NCBI GenBank assembly: GCA_018901755.1
Contig: JAHIDZ010000016.1
Span: 1 to 62,102 of the forward strand
From: Nanobdellota archaeon
Lineage (GTDB): Archaea; Aenigmatarchaeota; Aenigmatarchaeia; Aenigmatarchaeales; Aenigmatarchaeaceae
Reading direction: 5' to 3'
DNA length: 62,102 nucleotides
Made by a program: the position numbers and the translations under genes. The notes below the pieces were generated by a model that was given only the letters and a program-made list of their open reading frames with translations, ran no database searches and was not told the origin of the DNA. Positions 50,538 through 59,603 of this stretch are shown here, in pieces. Every line of letters starts with the position of its first letter. The stretch's first letter is position 1.

Positions 50538-52201
50538 TATCTTATCTTAATTGCGACGCCTCTCTTGAACTCAGAAATTTCTTTTTTGTTCAATAGCGCT
50601 GTACCAACTGCAATAATCTCTTTATTGTAAACTATAGCAACTTCCTCGCCTGGAATTATGTCATCGCATCTGTCTATGAAACGAGTAAATAATGATCTTC
50701 CTTCTTTTACGTGTTTAGCTATTTCTTCTTCGTCGATTAAAACTTTCTTCATATTAAGATATTTTGCGCCTTCTAAACTAGGAATAAAGAATCCATCGCT
50801 TGCTCTTATTGTACCTAATAGAGTTTTTGCTCTCCATACACGTCTTATTCTTCCTGTTTGTCTTGACAATTCTACTGTGAAATTTTCATTGAACTTGCAA
50901 CCATACTGATATTCTATTGTCTGTCTAACGATTTCTTTTGGATCTACTTTTATTCTAGGATCTTTGAATCCAGGAATAACAGATTGGCCAAATGGATAAA
51001 CTCCTTTTAATCCGTTTGGTACTTTTCCAAATGGTTTTTTTAGAAACGTAGGGCCGCTCATTCCTTTTATCATTTCTTTTGCACGCAAAACTTCAGGTCT
51101 TATTTCTGTTTCTTTTCCTAAATAAAATAATGCCGATTTCTTAGAAATTATATCCTGCTTCATTAAATATTTTTTATGTTTCTTTATCACATTAAATGCT
51201 TCAAGTAAATTAGGATGTGCTCGCAAACGAGTCTGGACCAATTCCCACAAATTATTTTCTTTTATTGCTTGTCTTATTGTTCGTATTTCTCCAAATGTTA
51301 CATGAAGATTGTGCCTTGCTAAAAATTGTTCTCGTTCATGTTTTGGTAATTTTTTAATTTTGTCTGGTTTTGCTTTTACACATTCTGGACAATTGCATGG
51401 AAATTCTATAAGATCGCCCAATTGATGCGTTCCATTAACTGTTAGATATCTATCATTTTGAGCTGCTAATGCATACATAGCAGAATCAAACAAATCACAT
51501 CCTAATGCTACTAACGGTGCAAATATCATTGGATGTCCTGCTCCGAAAGCATGGACAGGTTTTCCTGCTGGTAAGTTCTCTTTACAAGTTAAAATAATTT
51601 CAAACAATTCTTTGAATCGATATTGCTCCATTAGTGGTACGATTCCGCCTATAGCAAACACTTCTGGGTCTGCTGCTGCTATTTCTTTACAAGCGCGCTT
51701 TCTAAGATCTAAGAATAATCCACCTTGTATTGTTCCAACTAATCTGTTTGTAAGTTGTTTTGCTGTAAATACACGAACTGACGTCTCATCTGTTTTCTCA
51801 ATTGCTTGTTTCTTTATATCTTCTGGTAATGTAAATAAATCAACCGGAGTTACAATATCTGATTTAATTTGATTTTGAAAATCAATCATATCTTCTGGTA
51901 AAAGATTTTTAACTCCTTGAGAATACATCTGAAACGTGCCGGAATCTGTATATATCGGGCCGTCCCATTTTAGAAAATCATGCAAACCCTTTTCTACACA
52001 TTCATCTTTAGATGCAGAATTTTTTATTATGAATGCATTTGTAATTATTATCTCTGCTCCAAACTTCTTTAGTTCTTCCATAGAAATTATCATTTTATTT
52101 GGATTAACAACTGGCATTATTGTTGGTGTAGTTACTTCATGTTCATTGATAGTCCACTTACATATTCTTCCGTTGGCATCACGATCTTTTAATTCAAACA
52201 T
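50537..52201 (-). CDS. tgtA: Archaeosine tRNA-guanine transglycosylase
   Basis: 554 aa. The TGT barrel has TDSGTFQMYSQG (catalytic Asp), GTIQGGLFLDLR, FAIGGIVPLMEQYRF and the zinc ligands CNCPEC. C-terminal domains end in a PUA fold (RCDDIIPGEEVAIVYN). It replaces G15 of tRNA with preQ0, the first step to archaeosine. Starts 4 nt after the Nudix gene. The fused radical SAM/ArcS-like gene at 55.8 kb probably finishes the modification. Confidence 0.95.
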   Translation of the reverse strand: MFELKDRDANGRICKWTINEHEVTTPTIMPVVNPNKMIISMEELKKFGAEIIITNAFIIKNSASKDECVEKGLHDFLKWDGPIYTDSGTFQMYSQGVKNLLPEDMIDFQNQIKSDIVTPVDLFTLPEDIKKQAIEKTDETSVRVFTAKQLTNRLVGTIQGGLFLDLRKRACKEIAAADPEVFAIGGIVPLMEQYRFKELFEIILTCKENLPAGKPVHAFGAGHPMIFAPLVALGCDLFDSAMYALAAQNDRYLTVNGTHQLGDLIEFPCNCPECVKAKPDKIKKLPKHEREQFLARHNLHVTFGEIRTIRQAIKENNLWELVQTRLRAHPNLLEAFNVIKKHKKYLMKQDIISKKSALFYLGKETEIRPEVLRAKEMIKGMSGPTFLKKPFGKVPNGLKGVYPFGQSVIPGFKDPRIKVDPKEIVRQTIEYQYGCKFNENFTVELSRQTGRIRRVWRAKTLLGTIRASDGFFIPSLEGAKYLNMKKVLIDEEEIAKHVKEGRSLFTRFIDRCDDIIPGEEVAIVYNKEIIAVGTALLNKKEISEFKRGVAIKIR

Positions 52202-52205
52202 AATA

Positions 52206-52697
52206 TCACTCTTTTTTCCAGGTATCGGTTTTACCTTTCTTAAGTAAATTATCTAACATCTTAAGTTCGTCCCAGATTCCATCGATTAATTCATAATTTT
52301 TAGCTTCCTCTAAAGTAACCCATGCAAAATCAGACATGTCTTCACATAATTTTATTTCTCCAGAATCATAATCCGCACAAAAACTTATTACTATTGTTGG
52401 AATGTTATCTGGTCTAATGAAAGCTAGACTTGTAACATACCCAAGATTTTTTATATTCAAATTTGTTTCTTCCAACACTTCGCGTGCTGCAACATCTTCG
52501 AAAACATTATACCACTGGTTTCCTATAGTATCATATGGACGATCAATATAATCCCTTTTCTCTAATTTTCCGCCTGGAACAGTCCAAATATTAGGCCACA
52601 TTTTTTCATGTGCTGCTCTTTTAGTAATTAAATATTTTCCATCTTTAACAATAATTACTGTTACTACAATATAATGTGATTTGTTCTCATCATGCAT
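52206..52697 (-). CDS. Nudix hydrolase
   Basis: 163 aa from ATG 52697 (MHDENKSHYIVV). The Nudix box is split by an insertion: GGKLEKRDYIDRPYD then REVLEETNL. ADP-ribose or (d)NTP-type substrates are possible. The frame is open further upstream but would run into the divergent HemK-like gene. Directly followed by tgtA (4 nt gap), suggesting an operon. Confidence 0.8.
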   Translation of the reverse strand: MHDENKSHYIVVTVIIVKDGKYLITKRAAHEKMWPNIWTVPGGKLEKRDYIDRPYDTIGNQWYNVFEDVAAREVLEETNLNIKNLGYVTSLAFIRPDNIPTIVISFCADYDSGEIKLCEDMSDFAWVTLEEAKNYELIDGIWDELKMLDNLLKKGKTDTWKKE

Positions 52698-52731
52698 AAT
52701 AGTTATAACCTTTCTTAATCTATTAAAATCT

Positions 52732-53310
52732 ATGGTTAAAGTATCTTTAGACATAAATAAAAAAACATATGATTTAGACGTTTTTGAAGATGTTTACCTA
52801 CCACTAGAAGATTCGTTTCTCATAGCCAAACATATTAAAAATGTAAATGGTCTTGATGTTCTTGATGTTGGATGTGGCTCTGGTATATTGAGTGTTGTGT
52901 CTGCAGTTAAAGGAGCAAATGTAACGGCGATTGATGTAAATGAACGATGTGTTGAAAATACCATAAATAATGCTAAAAAACACAAATTAAAAATAAATGT
53001 AAAACACGGTGATATGTTTAGTAAGATTAGAAAAAAGTTTGATTTGATTCTTTTCAACCCGCCATATGTTCCTGAAGACCAAAATGATAAATACTTATCA
53101 ACTGGCATTAGAACAGCCTGTACATCTGGGCCACAGGGAACTGATCTTATTAAAAAATTCCTTAAAGAATTTGAAAAATATCTTAATCCAAATGGTAAAG
53201 TTCTAATAATTATTTCATCTAAAAATAACTTAAAATTAAATGGTTGGAAAGAGATTGATTCTGCATCATTCTTCTTTGAGAAAATTTATTTAATGAAATA
53301 TCACATTTAA
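52732..53310 (+). CDS. HemK/PrmC-family glutamine methyltransferase
   Basis: 192 aa from ATG 52732 (MVKVSLDINKKTYDL). Class I SAM fold: LDVLDVGCGSGILSVV, AIDVNERCVENT and the NPPY substrate motif (LFNPPYVPEDQ). The archaeal homologue modifies the GGQ motif of release factor aRF1 (Mtq2-like), usually with Trm112. Divergent from the Nudix gene with a 34-nt gap. Confidence 0.88.
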   Translation: MVKVSLDINKKTYDLDVFEDVYLPLEDSFLIAKHIKNVNGLDVLDVGCGSGILSVVSAVKGANVTAIDVNERCVENTINNAKKHKLKINVKHGDMFSKIRKKFDLILFNPPYVPEDQNDKYLSTGIRTACTSGPQGTDLIKKFLKEFEKYLNPNGKVLIIISSKNNLKLNGWKEIDSASFFFEKIYLMKYHI

Positions 53311-53312
53311 AA

Positions 53313-54152
53313 TTAATTATTTTTTATTATCTTAATTTTTCGCTTATATGTTATTGGATCTATAAGTATTCCAACTCTATATGATTTGATTTTTTTGGGC
53401 ACCGAAACTTTACTAAGCAGTTCTTCTGGGTAATATCTCATTAAACCAATAACATCATAAACTCTCTCATATACTTCTATATTTACTTGCTCAATTCCCC
53501 AATCCAAATTGCTCAAATCGTATATTAACATCAGTATTGTAAAGAGAGAAAATACGAGTACTGTTCCTATTATTATACCAATTGGGCCGGCAAACTGTAT
53601 ATGAATCCAAGTAATAATAAGTAAGGTTTCCAATAATAATAAAATTATCCAATGGTATATGCCCAATTTGTCTTTCATTCTAGAAATTATTTCTTTTCTT
53701 GCTTTTGTAAAATTGTCTAACACATTCATTATTCTTGTAAGCGGAACAGTTGCTTTTGGACCTTTAAGATATTTTAAGGAATCGTAAATTGCAAAATATT
53801 CTTCACTTATCTGTTCCTGATGTTCATGAAGACCGAATTCGAATGATTTTATTAAATATTTATCTATTAGATTAGCTACTTTTTTAGCCGCCTTCTTATT
53901 GCCAATTTCATAGAATTTATAAATATTTTCTAAACTTGCTGTTTCAACGGCAAGAAGCGTTCTAAGTTTAGTATATCTATCCCATGAAGATGCTATAAAA
54001 AATCCTGATAATATTGCGAACATCATTCCTGTAAATGAAAATATTATTTTCATTTCATCAGAAATTGCGTTTCCTCCAAATGGATTTAAAAATGATATGG
54101 AGAAACTTATTATTAATAATACGAGAATTAAAATATAACTCTTATATTTCAT
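53313..54152 (-). CDS. Bestrophin-like / DUF4239 membrane protein
   Basis: 279 aa from ATG 54152 (MKYKSYILILVLL). Two N-terminal membrane helices, a cytoplasmic helical region (ASSWDRYTKLRTLLAVETASLENI), and two more helices (WIILLLLETLLIITWI, GIIIGTVLVFSLFTILMLIY). The pattern matches bestrophin-like DUF4239 proteins, of unknown function, possibly ion channels. TATATATCAG upstream places the start. Confidence 0.65.
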   Translation of the reverse strand: MKYKSYILILVLLIISFSISFLNPFGGNAISDEMKIIFSFTGMMFAILSGFFIASSWDRYTKLRTLLAVETASLENIYKFYEIGNKKAAKKVANLIDKYLIKSFEFGLHEHQEQISEEYFAIYDSLKYLKGPKATVPLTRIMNVLDNFTKARKEIISRMKDKLGIYHWIILLLLETLLIITWIHIQFAGPIGIIIGTVLVFSLFTILMLIYDLSNLDWGIEQVNIEVYERVYDVIGLMRYYPEELLSKVSVPKKIKSYRVGILIDPITYKRKIKIIKNN

Positions 54153-54181
54153 AATAATAAATGTAAAATCTGATATATAAA

Positions 54182-54421
54182 TTAAAACCCAAAATACCAA
54201 ATAACAGAAACTATTATATGAAATACGCCTGTTAAAACTGTTAACCATGCTAAAGGTTTGTGATGCTCACATAGTGGTTTCCTATGGGGGCAATTTTTCT
54301 TACACTTGTCTCCTTCTGAACATTTACTAGCCCATGGCATTGAGTAGCATGTCGCAAAATTAAGAATAAAGAAAATTCCGCCAAGTAAACCTGTCATCCA
54401 AACAAATTGAACATCTATCAT
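54182..54421 (-). CDS. Small membrane protein with Cys/His-rich loop
   Basis: 79 aa. Two membrane helices (WMTGLLGGIFFILNFATCY and WLTVLTGVFHIIVSVIWYF) joined by a loop with five Cys and three His (KCSEGDKCKKNCPHRKPLCEHH), which could bind a metal. Unrecognised family. Its start overlaps the upstream gene stop by 4 nt. Confidence 0.6.
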   Translation of the reverse strand: MIDVQFVWMTGLLGGIFFILNFATCYSMPWASKCSEGDKCKKNCPHRKPLCEHHKPLAWLTVLTGVFHIIVSVIWYFGF

Positions 54422-54747
54422 TTTTTCTTCCTCTTTTCAAAAACTGTTACATACAATACGTAGCCTACCAACATATCTGCTAACATGATTGCATTGTCTG
54501 CCATTGTACCCATTACTGATGTTTGTAAATGAAAAATTATTCCAACTAGACCAAGTATTGTATTAGCCCAGAAACCGTATGTTTTAGTTTTATCCCAATA
54601 GAATAATAGTGTTATTATTATTGCATCAAATAGTGCTAATGGTAACAGCCAGGTTATTGTTGGGTGCACTTTTAGATGTAATAACACTGCTGACATTGGA
54701 AGTAAGAATAATGCTAACAATAAGGCGCATTTTCTTTTATCGCACAT
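54418..54747 (-). CDS. Small membrane protein
   Basis: 109 aa from ATG 54747 (MCDKRKCALLLALFLLPM). Three or four membrane helices, including a TLLFYWDKTKTYGFWANTI turn. TTTTATATATC lies upstream for a leaderless start. The frame is open further upstream but overlaps the secreted Gln-rich protein, so this start is chosen. Function unknown; coupled to the Cys/His loop protein. Confidence 0.55.
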   Translation of the reverse strand: MCDKRKCALLLALFLLPMSAVLLHLKVHPTITWLLPLALFDAIIITLLFYWDKTKTYGFWANTILGLVGIIFHLQTSVMGTMADNAIMLADMLVGYVLYVTVFEKRKKK

Positions 54748-54796
54748 AATTATAGTTAGCGATATGATATATAAAAATAATAGAAGGGGGACTATC

Positions 54797-55465
54797 CTAC
54801 TTGAACAGCCATCCAAAAATACCTTTACTTTGTTTCTCACTCTGAGCTAATTGTTGAAGTCTTGTCTGTTCTTGCTCCATATGCTGAATTTGTTCTTGGA
54901 ACATTGATTTTACTTCTTCAGAACAGTTGCACTGAACTCTCAATTGGTTAAGTTCTTGTACTCTGTTTTGATTCTGAACAACTTCTGTTTCTATTTCTGT
55001 AGCTGCATCTGAATCCCCACCAAAGAAGAATTTCATCAAACCATTTTTAGTTTGTATTTTTTCTTCAGCTCTCACTGTATTTTGCACAGAGTTATTAAAT
55101 TGCTTAGCTATTGCAGAAACTTGTGGTCCGATTCCGCCTATCATATCTTCCATAGACAACAAAGTATGAACAGCCAATCTTACTTGATTCTGGTTCTGAT
55201 ATACGTTCTTTTCTGCTAAACTCATGCTCTCCATTGCCTGAATCATTTCTTGTTCTCTATTTTGAACCATTTCTCTAAGCTGTGTTGCATTTTGTGCTTG
55301 AACCATCGCTCCAGACTGAGTCATGGTTTGTGCCATTACTGGCGTGTCGTTTCCTGAATTATTACCCATTAATCCATTAGCATCTCCTTGAGCTGCAAAA
55401 ACAGATGTTACGAGCAATAATGCCATTATTGGTATTAATAAATTTTTCAATAAATCACCTATCAT
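54797..55465 (-). CDS. Secreted Gln-rich helical protein
   Basis: 222 aa from ATG 55465 (MIGDLLKNLLIPIMALLLV). A signal peptide ending in VFAAQG is followed by a Gln/Asn-rich helical region (LREMVQNREQEMIQAMESM, EEVKSMFQEQIQHMEQEQ) with possible coiled coils, and a short hydrophobic C-terminus (GIFGWLFK). A TATA box TTATATAA sits about 25 nt upstream of this ATG, at the place where the longer frame would start (55483). Function unknown; an envelope-associated structural role is plausible. Confidence 0.65.
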   Translation of the reverse strand: MIGDLLKNLLIPIMALLLVTSVFAAQGDANGLMGNNSGNDTPVMAQTMTQSGAMVQAQNATQLREMVQNREQEMIQAMESMSLAEKNVYQNQNQVRLAVHTLLSMEDMIGGIGPQVSAIAKQFNNSVQNTVRAEEKIQTKNGLMKFFFGGDSDAATEIETEVVQNQNRVQELNQLRVQCNCSEEVKSMFQEQIQHMEQEQTRLQQLAQSEKQSKGIFGWLFK

Positions 55466-55492
55466 ACTATAATGTTTAATCATTTATATAAT

Positions 55493-55744
55493 TTATTTTT
55501 TAAGTTTTCTAGCTATTATTGAGAACACTGCGCCAAGCGGTGGTACTAGAATTGCCTGCATTCCTACCCATGCAATATATTGATCCATCGTTGTTCCAAC
55601 TACAAAAATCATATATGGTGTCAATGTTATTGTCCAGAATAAAAATGATACAATTGCATCTTTTACGAATTGCTTTAGGAATTTTATTTTCTGCATGTGA
55701 TATTTCTCTTCTAAGATTTTATAAGCATGTTGATATCGTATCAT
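55493..55744 (-). CDS. Small two-helix membrane protein
   Basis: 83 aa with helices around VSFLFWTITLTPYMIFVVGTT and AWVGMQAILVPPLGAVFSIIA. The ATG at 55744 directly abuts a TATATATG element, so the start at Met17 (55696) may be used. Unrecognised. Divergent from the radical SAM fusion gene. Confidence 0.55.
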   Translation of the reverse strand: MIRYQHAYKILEEKYHMQKIKFLKQFVKDAIVSFLFWTITLTPYMIFVVGTTMDQYIAWVGMQAILVPPLGAVFSIIARKLKK

Positions 55745-55773
55745 ATATAAACTTTAATTCACAACAAAATGCT

Positions 55774-57039
55774 ATGAGTGAGAAAACCTTATACTTGAAA
55801 TCTGGACAATGTTCGTGGGGGAAATGTATCTTCTGTGGATGGGGCTGCCGTAGAGAACCAGAACAAACATTAGAACAGCTTAAGGCCTGGTTAGATCAAA
55901 AATTAGAACCAGTCGACTCATTAAAGATATTTAACTCTGGTTCATTCTTAGACGATAAACAAGTTCCTGTAGAATTTAGAAAATATGTCATTCAAAGATG
56001 TGAAGAATATGGAATACCACAATTAACAGTAGAGTGTAGACCGGATCATATTACTCAAAAAACGTTAGACTCTATGAAATCAGATAAAGTACATGTAACG
56101 ATTGCTATTGGATTAGAATGCGCTGATGATAAAATATTAAAGAAAATAAATAAAGGATTCACTGTTGACAATTATTTAACTGCTTCAAAATTACTTAAGA
56201 AAAATGGATTTGGATTGCGTTCATATGTTTTAGTTAATGTTCCTTTCAGCAATGTAACGACTTTGAAAAAAAGCGTTAAAGTTGCTAGAGAAAACTCTGA
56301 ATCTGTAGTATTATTGAATTGGTTCCCTCATGGATATTCGGCAGCATTTAATATGTGGATAGATGGAAAATGGAAACCTTTTGATAGAGAACAATTTGAA
56401 AAAGCCACTGAAAAATTTGGTGAGATAGAAAAAGATTTTGATAATTTTATATTCAAACCATTTTGGCCACCTGAAGAACGTAGATGGATAAATGGTGCTG
56501 GATTAGAACAATTAAAACATCCTTATTATGAGGTGTGGCAAGATTTCATATGTCGTTTCTTTAAACCTAAGTTCCCTTATGTGCTTTTCGTGCCATGTGC
56601 CTTTAGAAAACCATATTTTGTTTCAAGATTACATAAATCTATTAGTAGAACACTGAGAGAAGTTCCACACTCTAGAGAATTACATTTAGTTGTACTAAGT
56701 TCCCCTGGTGTTATACCATATGAATATACTAATTTCTATCCTTTCAACAAATATGATTGGCCAGAATGGGAAGAAACTCCTGAAGTGAAAAAAGAATATG
56801 TTAAAGTTATGGAAAAACGTGTAGAAAATTATCTAAAACATCATAAATATAAAAAATATTTCTGCTACATGAAACCAGATTCTGAAAGTTATATTGGTTT
56901 GAAAAAAGCTTGTAATAAATTAAAGATAGAACTTATAAATTGCCTAACAGAAGAAACTTACGATAAGATTAAAGGAGAGAAGAATCCACTAACATTTCCT
57001 AGTGCATTAGAAGATTTGAAAAATAATCTAAAACTCTAA
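55774..57039 (+). CDS. Radical SAM protein fused to an ArcS-like (DUF5591) domain, probable archaeosine synthase
   Basis: 421 aa from ATG 55774 (MSEKTLYLKSGQCSWGKC). Cys13-x4-Cys18-x2-Cys21 provides the 4Fe-4S/SAM site of an Elp3-like barrel (LEPVDSLKIFNSGSFLDD, TVECRPDHIT), as in RaSEA, the radical SAM enzyme of archaeosine formation. From about residue 270 a second domain reads FPYVLFVPCAFRKPY, SRLHKSI, LSSPGVIPYEYTNFYPFNKYDW, the signature of the ArcS core domain that attaches lysine to preQ0-tRNA. Both late steps of archaeosine synthesis may therefore reside in one chain. Confidence 0.75.
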   Translation: MSEKTLYLKSGQCSWGKCIFCGWGCRREPEQTLEQLKAWLDQKLEPVDSLKIFNSGSFLDDKQVPVEFRKYVIQRCEEYGIPQLTVECRPDHITQKTLDSMKSDKVHVTIAIGLECADDKILKKINKGFTVDNYLTASKLLKKNGFGLRSYVLVNVPFSNVTTLKKSVKVARENSESVVLLNWFPHGYSAAFNMWIDGKWKPFDREQFEKATEKFGEIEKDFDNFIFKPFWPPEERRWINGAGLEQLKHPYYEVWQDFICRFFKPKFPYVLFVPCAFRKPYFVSRLHKSISRTLREVPHSRELHLVVLSSPGVIPYEYTNFYPFNKYDWPEWEETPEVKKEYVKVMEKRVENYLKHHKYKKYFCYMKPDSESYIGLKKACNKLKIELINCLTEETYDKIKGEKNPLTFPSALEDLKNNLKL

Positions 57040-57827
57040 TAGTCCTCATTCCATGAATGTGATTCCTTGGAGTTTTCTACTGAAATTGTAAATGGAACCA
57101 AAAAATCAACTGCATTTCTTAGTGTTCTTCCGCTACATTGCCATGCTCTATCTTCAACAACCAATGGTTCTATTTTTAATTTTCTAAGAGTATTAATTTC
57201 GCCCATTCTATAATTGTGCGGAACTTCAATTGCTTTCAATAATTCGTATACTTGGTCGCTATTCATATTTTCTGCAATTTTTCTAAATTCACCAACTGTT
57301 CTTTGCTCTTCGCATCGCTCCTTAACAAGACTATCTTTATTGATACATTGTATTGCATGTATAACTGGTGAAGATATTGTTTCTTGTGGTATATCATTAT
57401 TATGAATACCGCTGGTTTGAATCATTCTAAAATTAGTATAATTTTCTTTACCAATTTTTTCCTTAGTCATGCATTCTAAAACTTTAAGATAGAGGTTCAT
57501 TACATCTGGACTAAACCATAATCCATTACAATCATCATGTGCTCCTGGTACAAATTCAGGACTATCTTTTGCTACTCGCTTTCTTACATCCCAGTCTGCT
57601 GAAAATCCTTCTCTTTTACCAACATATTTTGGTAAAATTTCAATTGCTTCTGGATTAGCTACTGTTCTTATAAAAGAATAAACTGTGTTCGGATCAAAAG
57701 ATGCAGACAATGCATTTCTAGAAGCACCATTATCAACACTAAGTTTATTAGAATATCTATCTTTAATCCATTCTAGACTCATTTGTGCCAATCCGTCTTC
57801 ATGGTCTACAATTATAGGTTTAATCAT
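57036..57827 (-). CDS. Hypothetical protein
   Basis: 263 aa, unrecognised, soluble. Notable stretches are DNGASRNALSASFDPNTVYSF, GAHDDCNGLWFSPDVMNLYLKVLE and VEDRAWQCSGRTLRNAVDFLVPF. No membrane helix or signal. Convergent with the radical SAM fusion gene (4-nt overlap). Promoter TTTAAATCC about 27 nt upstream. Confidence 0.55.
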   Translation of the reverse strand: MIKPIIVDHEDGLAQMSLEWIKDRYSNKLSVDNGASRNALSASFDPNTVYSFIRTVANPEAIEILPKYVGKREGFSADWDVRKRVAKDSPEFVPGAHDDCNGLWFSPDVMNLYLKVLECMTKEKIGKENYTNFRMIQTSGIHNNDIPQETISSPVIHAIQCINKDSLVKERCEEQRTVGEFRKIAENMNSDQVYELLKAIEVPHNYRMGEINTLRKLKIEPLVVEDRAWQCSGRTLRNAVDFLVPFTISVENSKESHSWNEDY

Positions 57828-57845
57828 AAACTATGTATCAACAAA

Positions 57846-57860
57846 AAAGGATTTAAACCC
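57846..57860 (-). promoter_or_regulatory. TTTAAATCCTTTTTT promoter of the 263-aa gene
   Basis: Minus strand GGGTTTAAATCCTTTTTT with TTTAAA at 57852-57857, about 27 nt before the ATG at 57827. Confidence 0.6.
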
Positions 57861-57897
57861 ATATTTGAAACTAATATTTCGGATTAAAAAATTAAAT

Positions 57898-58428
57898 TTA
57901 AATCTCTGTTGAGAATCTTCTATTCAATTGCTCCGGTGTTAATTGGTTTTCTTTTTTGAATTCATCAACTTTGTTTGCAAATTCAATCTGTTGTTGTTTC
58001 ACATATCCATCTAACTTTTCTAAATCAATAGAATTGATGTAATCTAAATCTAACTTTTCATTAACCACTCCTGTTGTATCCATTACTTTAGTTTGAATCA
58101 AATATTGAATTCTTTCTAGTTTCTTTTTCGATTCGCTTAACATTTTCCTATTTTCTTCCATATTAAATGTTTTTGATTTTGGTTGTACAAATGGTGAAGG
58201 AATAGTTCTATGTTTTAAAACATATTTAATTATTTTCTGATATTGTGGATCCTGTAATACTGTGACAAATTCCAAAAGATTTTTCGAATAAATGTCATCT
58301 AAACAAGAAAGAGCAATATCTGTTGGATTTGATAAAATAATACTATTAATTGTCTCGTGTATTTTTTTCACTTCTTTCTCAGAATATCTTTTATCTAATG
58401 GTACATCAGGACCGTGATATCTTGCCAT
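57898..58428 (-). CDS. Hypothetical helical protein
   Basis: 176 aa, unrecognised. Almost wholly helical, with a coiled-coil-like stretch (RKMLSESKKKLERIQYLI) and a charged C-terminus (EFANKVDEFKKENQLTPEQ). No membrane segment. TTTAAA at about 58450-58455 is 24 nt before the ATG, so leaderless. Confidence 0.5.
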   Translation of the reverse strand: MARYHGPDVPLDKRYSEKEVKKIHETINSIILSNPTDIALSCLDDIYSKNLLEFVTVLQDPQYQKIIKYVLKHRTIPSPFVQPKSKTFNMEENRKMLSESKKKLERIQYLIQTKVMDTTGVVNEKLDLDYINSIDLEKLDGYVKQQQIEFANKVDEFKKENQLTPEQLNRRFSTEI

Positions 58429-58462
58429 AATAGAAATATACTATAAATCTTTAAATGCTTTA

Positions 58463-59539
58463 CTAAATAAGCCATTTTCCGTTCTTGAAAACTAACTTTC
58501 CGTCTAAGAATACTTTACCGTCTTTTCTCAAATCCTTTACTATGTCCCAATGAAGCGCGCTATCGTTAGGATGCCCGCACTCCTTATATGCCATACCAAA
58601 CGCTAGATGGATTGTATTTATGATCTTTTCGTCAAATAATAAATTCTTTGTGAACTTTGTTACTTTAGGATTCATACCGATTCCTATTTCACCGATATAT
58701 CTTGCACCAGCATCTGTGTCTAACATTTTGTTTAAGAATTTCTCATTCTTATCAGCTGTTGCTTTAATACATTTACCATTTTTGAATTCTGCATAAATAT
58801 TATTTACTTCAACTCCTTGTCTAACTGCAGGGAAAGTAAATTTAATATGACCAGTTGTTGATAATTTAATTGGTGCTCCGAAAACTTCTCCTCCTGGCAT
58901 ATTCTCATGTCCATCGTCCATAATAAAACTCTTCGGATAGATTTTCATTGTTAAATCTGTGTCTTTAGAAACTATTCTGAAAACTTTTCCTCTGTTTAAT
59001 GTGGTGCACATTTTCTTAAGCTTTTTAGACATTGCTTTCCAATCTAAGAAACATGCTCCATAAAAGAAATCTTCATACTCGTCTAGAGACATTTCTGCAT
59101 CCATTGCTAATGCATTTGTAGGAAAATCTGTAGTTACTCTATATATTTTTGGTTTTGAATTAACAACATAGTCTCCTATTCTCTTAACTATCTTACTTCG
59201 CATTACCATTTTGCCAGGATCTACATTTGTCATCTCTCTGGTGTTCAATGGCGCTCCGATTCCAATGTATTTTTTTGTTTTTCTTATTTCGTTCCAATAT
59301 GCTTCTGGGAACTTGGTAAGCTGCTTTTTGTTAGCGTGTGTGTAAAAGAAATGCGTTAATCCTGGTATTCCTACCTGCAATGATGGAAATGCGCCTTTCA
59401 GAATACATAATTTATATATTTCTTTTAGAAGTTCTTGTTCATGTGTTTCGCCAGAAATCATTACTTTTTCTCCTTTCTTTACAAATCCAGAATAATCAAC
59501 TAATATCTTTGCAAACTTTTTTACACGGTCTTCAATCAT
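58463..59539 (-). CDS. Aminopeptidase, M29 family
   Basis: 358 aa. M29 signatures: NMPGGEVFGAP, YIGEIGIGMNP and SALHWDIVKDLRKDG, with the Glu, His and Asp residues that bind the two metal ions. It removes N-terminal residues from peptides in the cytoplasm. The start ATG at 59539 has TATATAA-type sequence upstream. Length is somewhat short compared with the usual 400 aa. Confidence 0.92.
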   Translation of the reverse strand: MIEDRVKKFAKILVDYSGFVKKGEKVMISGETHEQELLKEIYKLCILKGAFPSLQVGIPGLTHFFYTHANKKQLTKFPEAYWNEIRKTKKYIGIGAPLNTREMTNVDPGKMVMRSKIVKRIGDYVVNSKPKIYRVTTDFPTNALAMDAEMSLDEYEDFFYGACFLDWKAMSKKLKKMCTTLNRGKVFRIVSKDTDLTMKIYPKSFIMDDGHENMPGGEVFGAPIKLSTTGHIKFTFPAVRQGVEVNNIYAEFKNGKCIKATADKNEKFLNKMLDTDAGARYIGEIGIGMNPKVTKFTKNLLFDEKIINTIHLAFGMAYKECGHPNDSALHWDIVKDLRKDGKVFLDGKLVFKNGKWLI

Positions 59540-59603
59540 AGAAATATATTTGATTAAGTTATATAAAAAGAAATTAGTTTCTAATTAATTGTATAGAAAA
59601 CAT

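Noticed and set aside
55466-55483. Longer start (55483) for the Gln-rich secreted protein
   Set aside because: The TATA box lies at that position; the ATG at 55465 is 25 nt downstream and starts a proper signal peptide.
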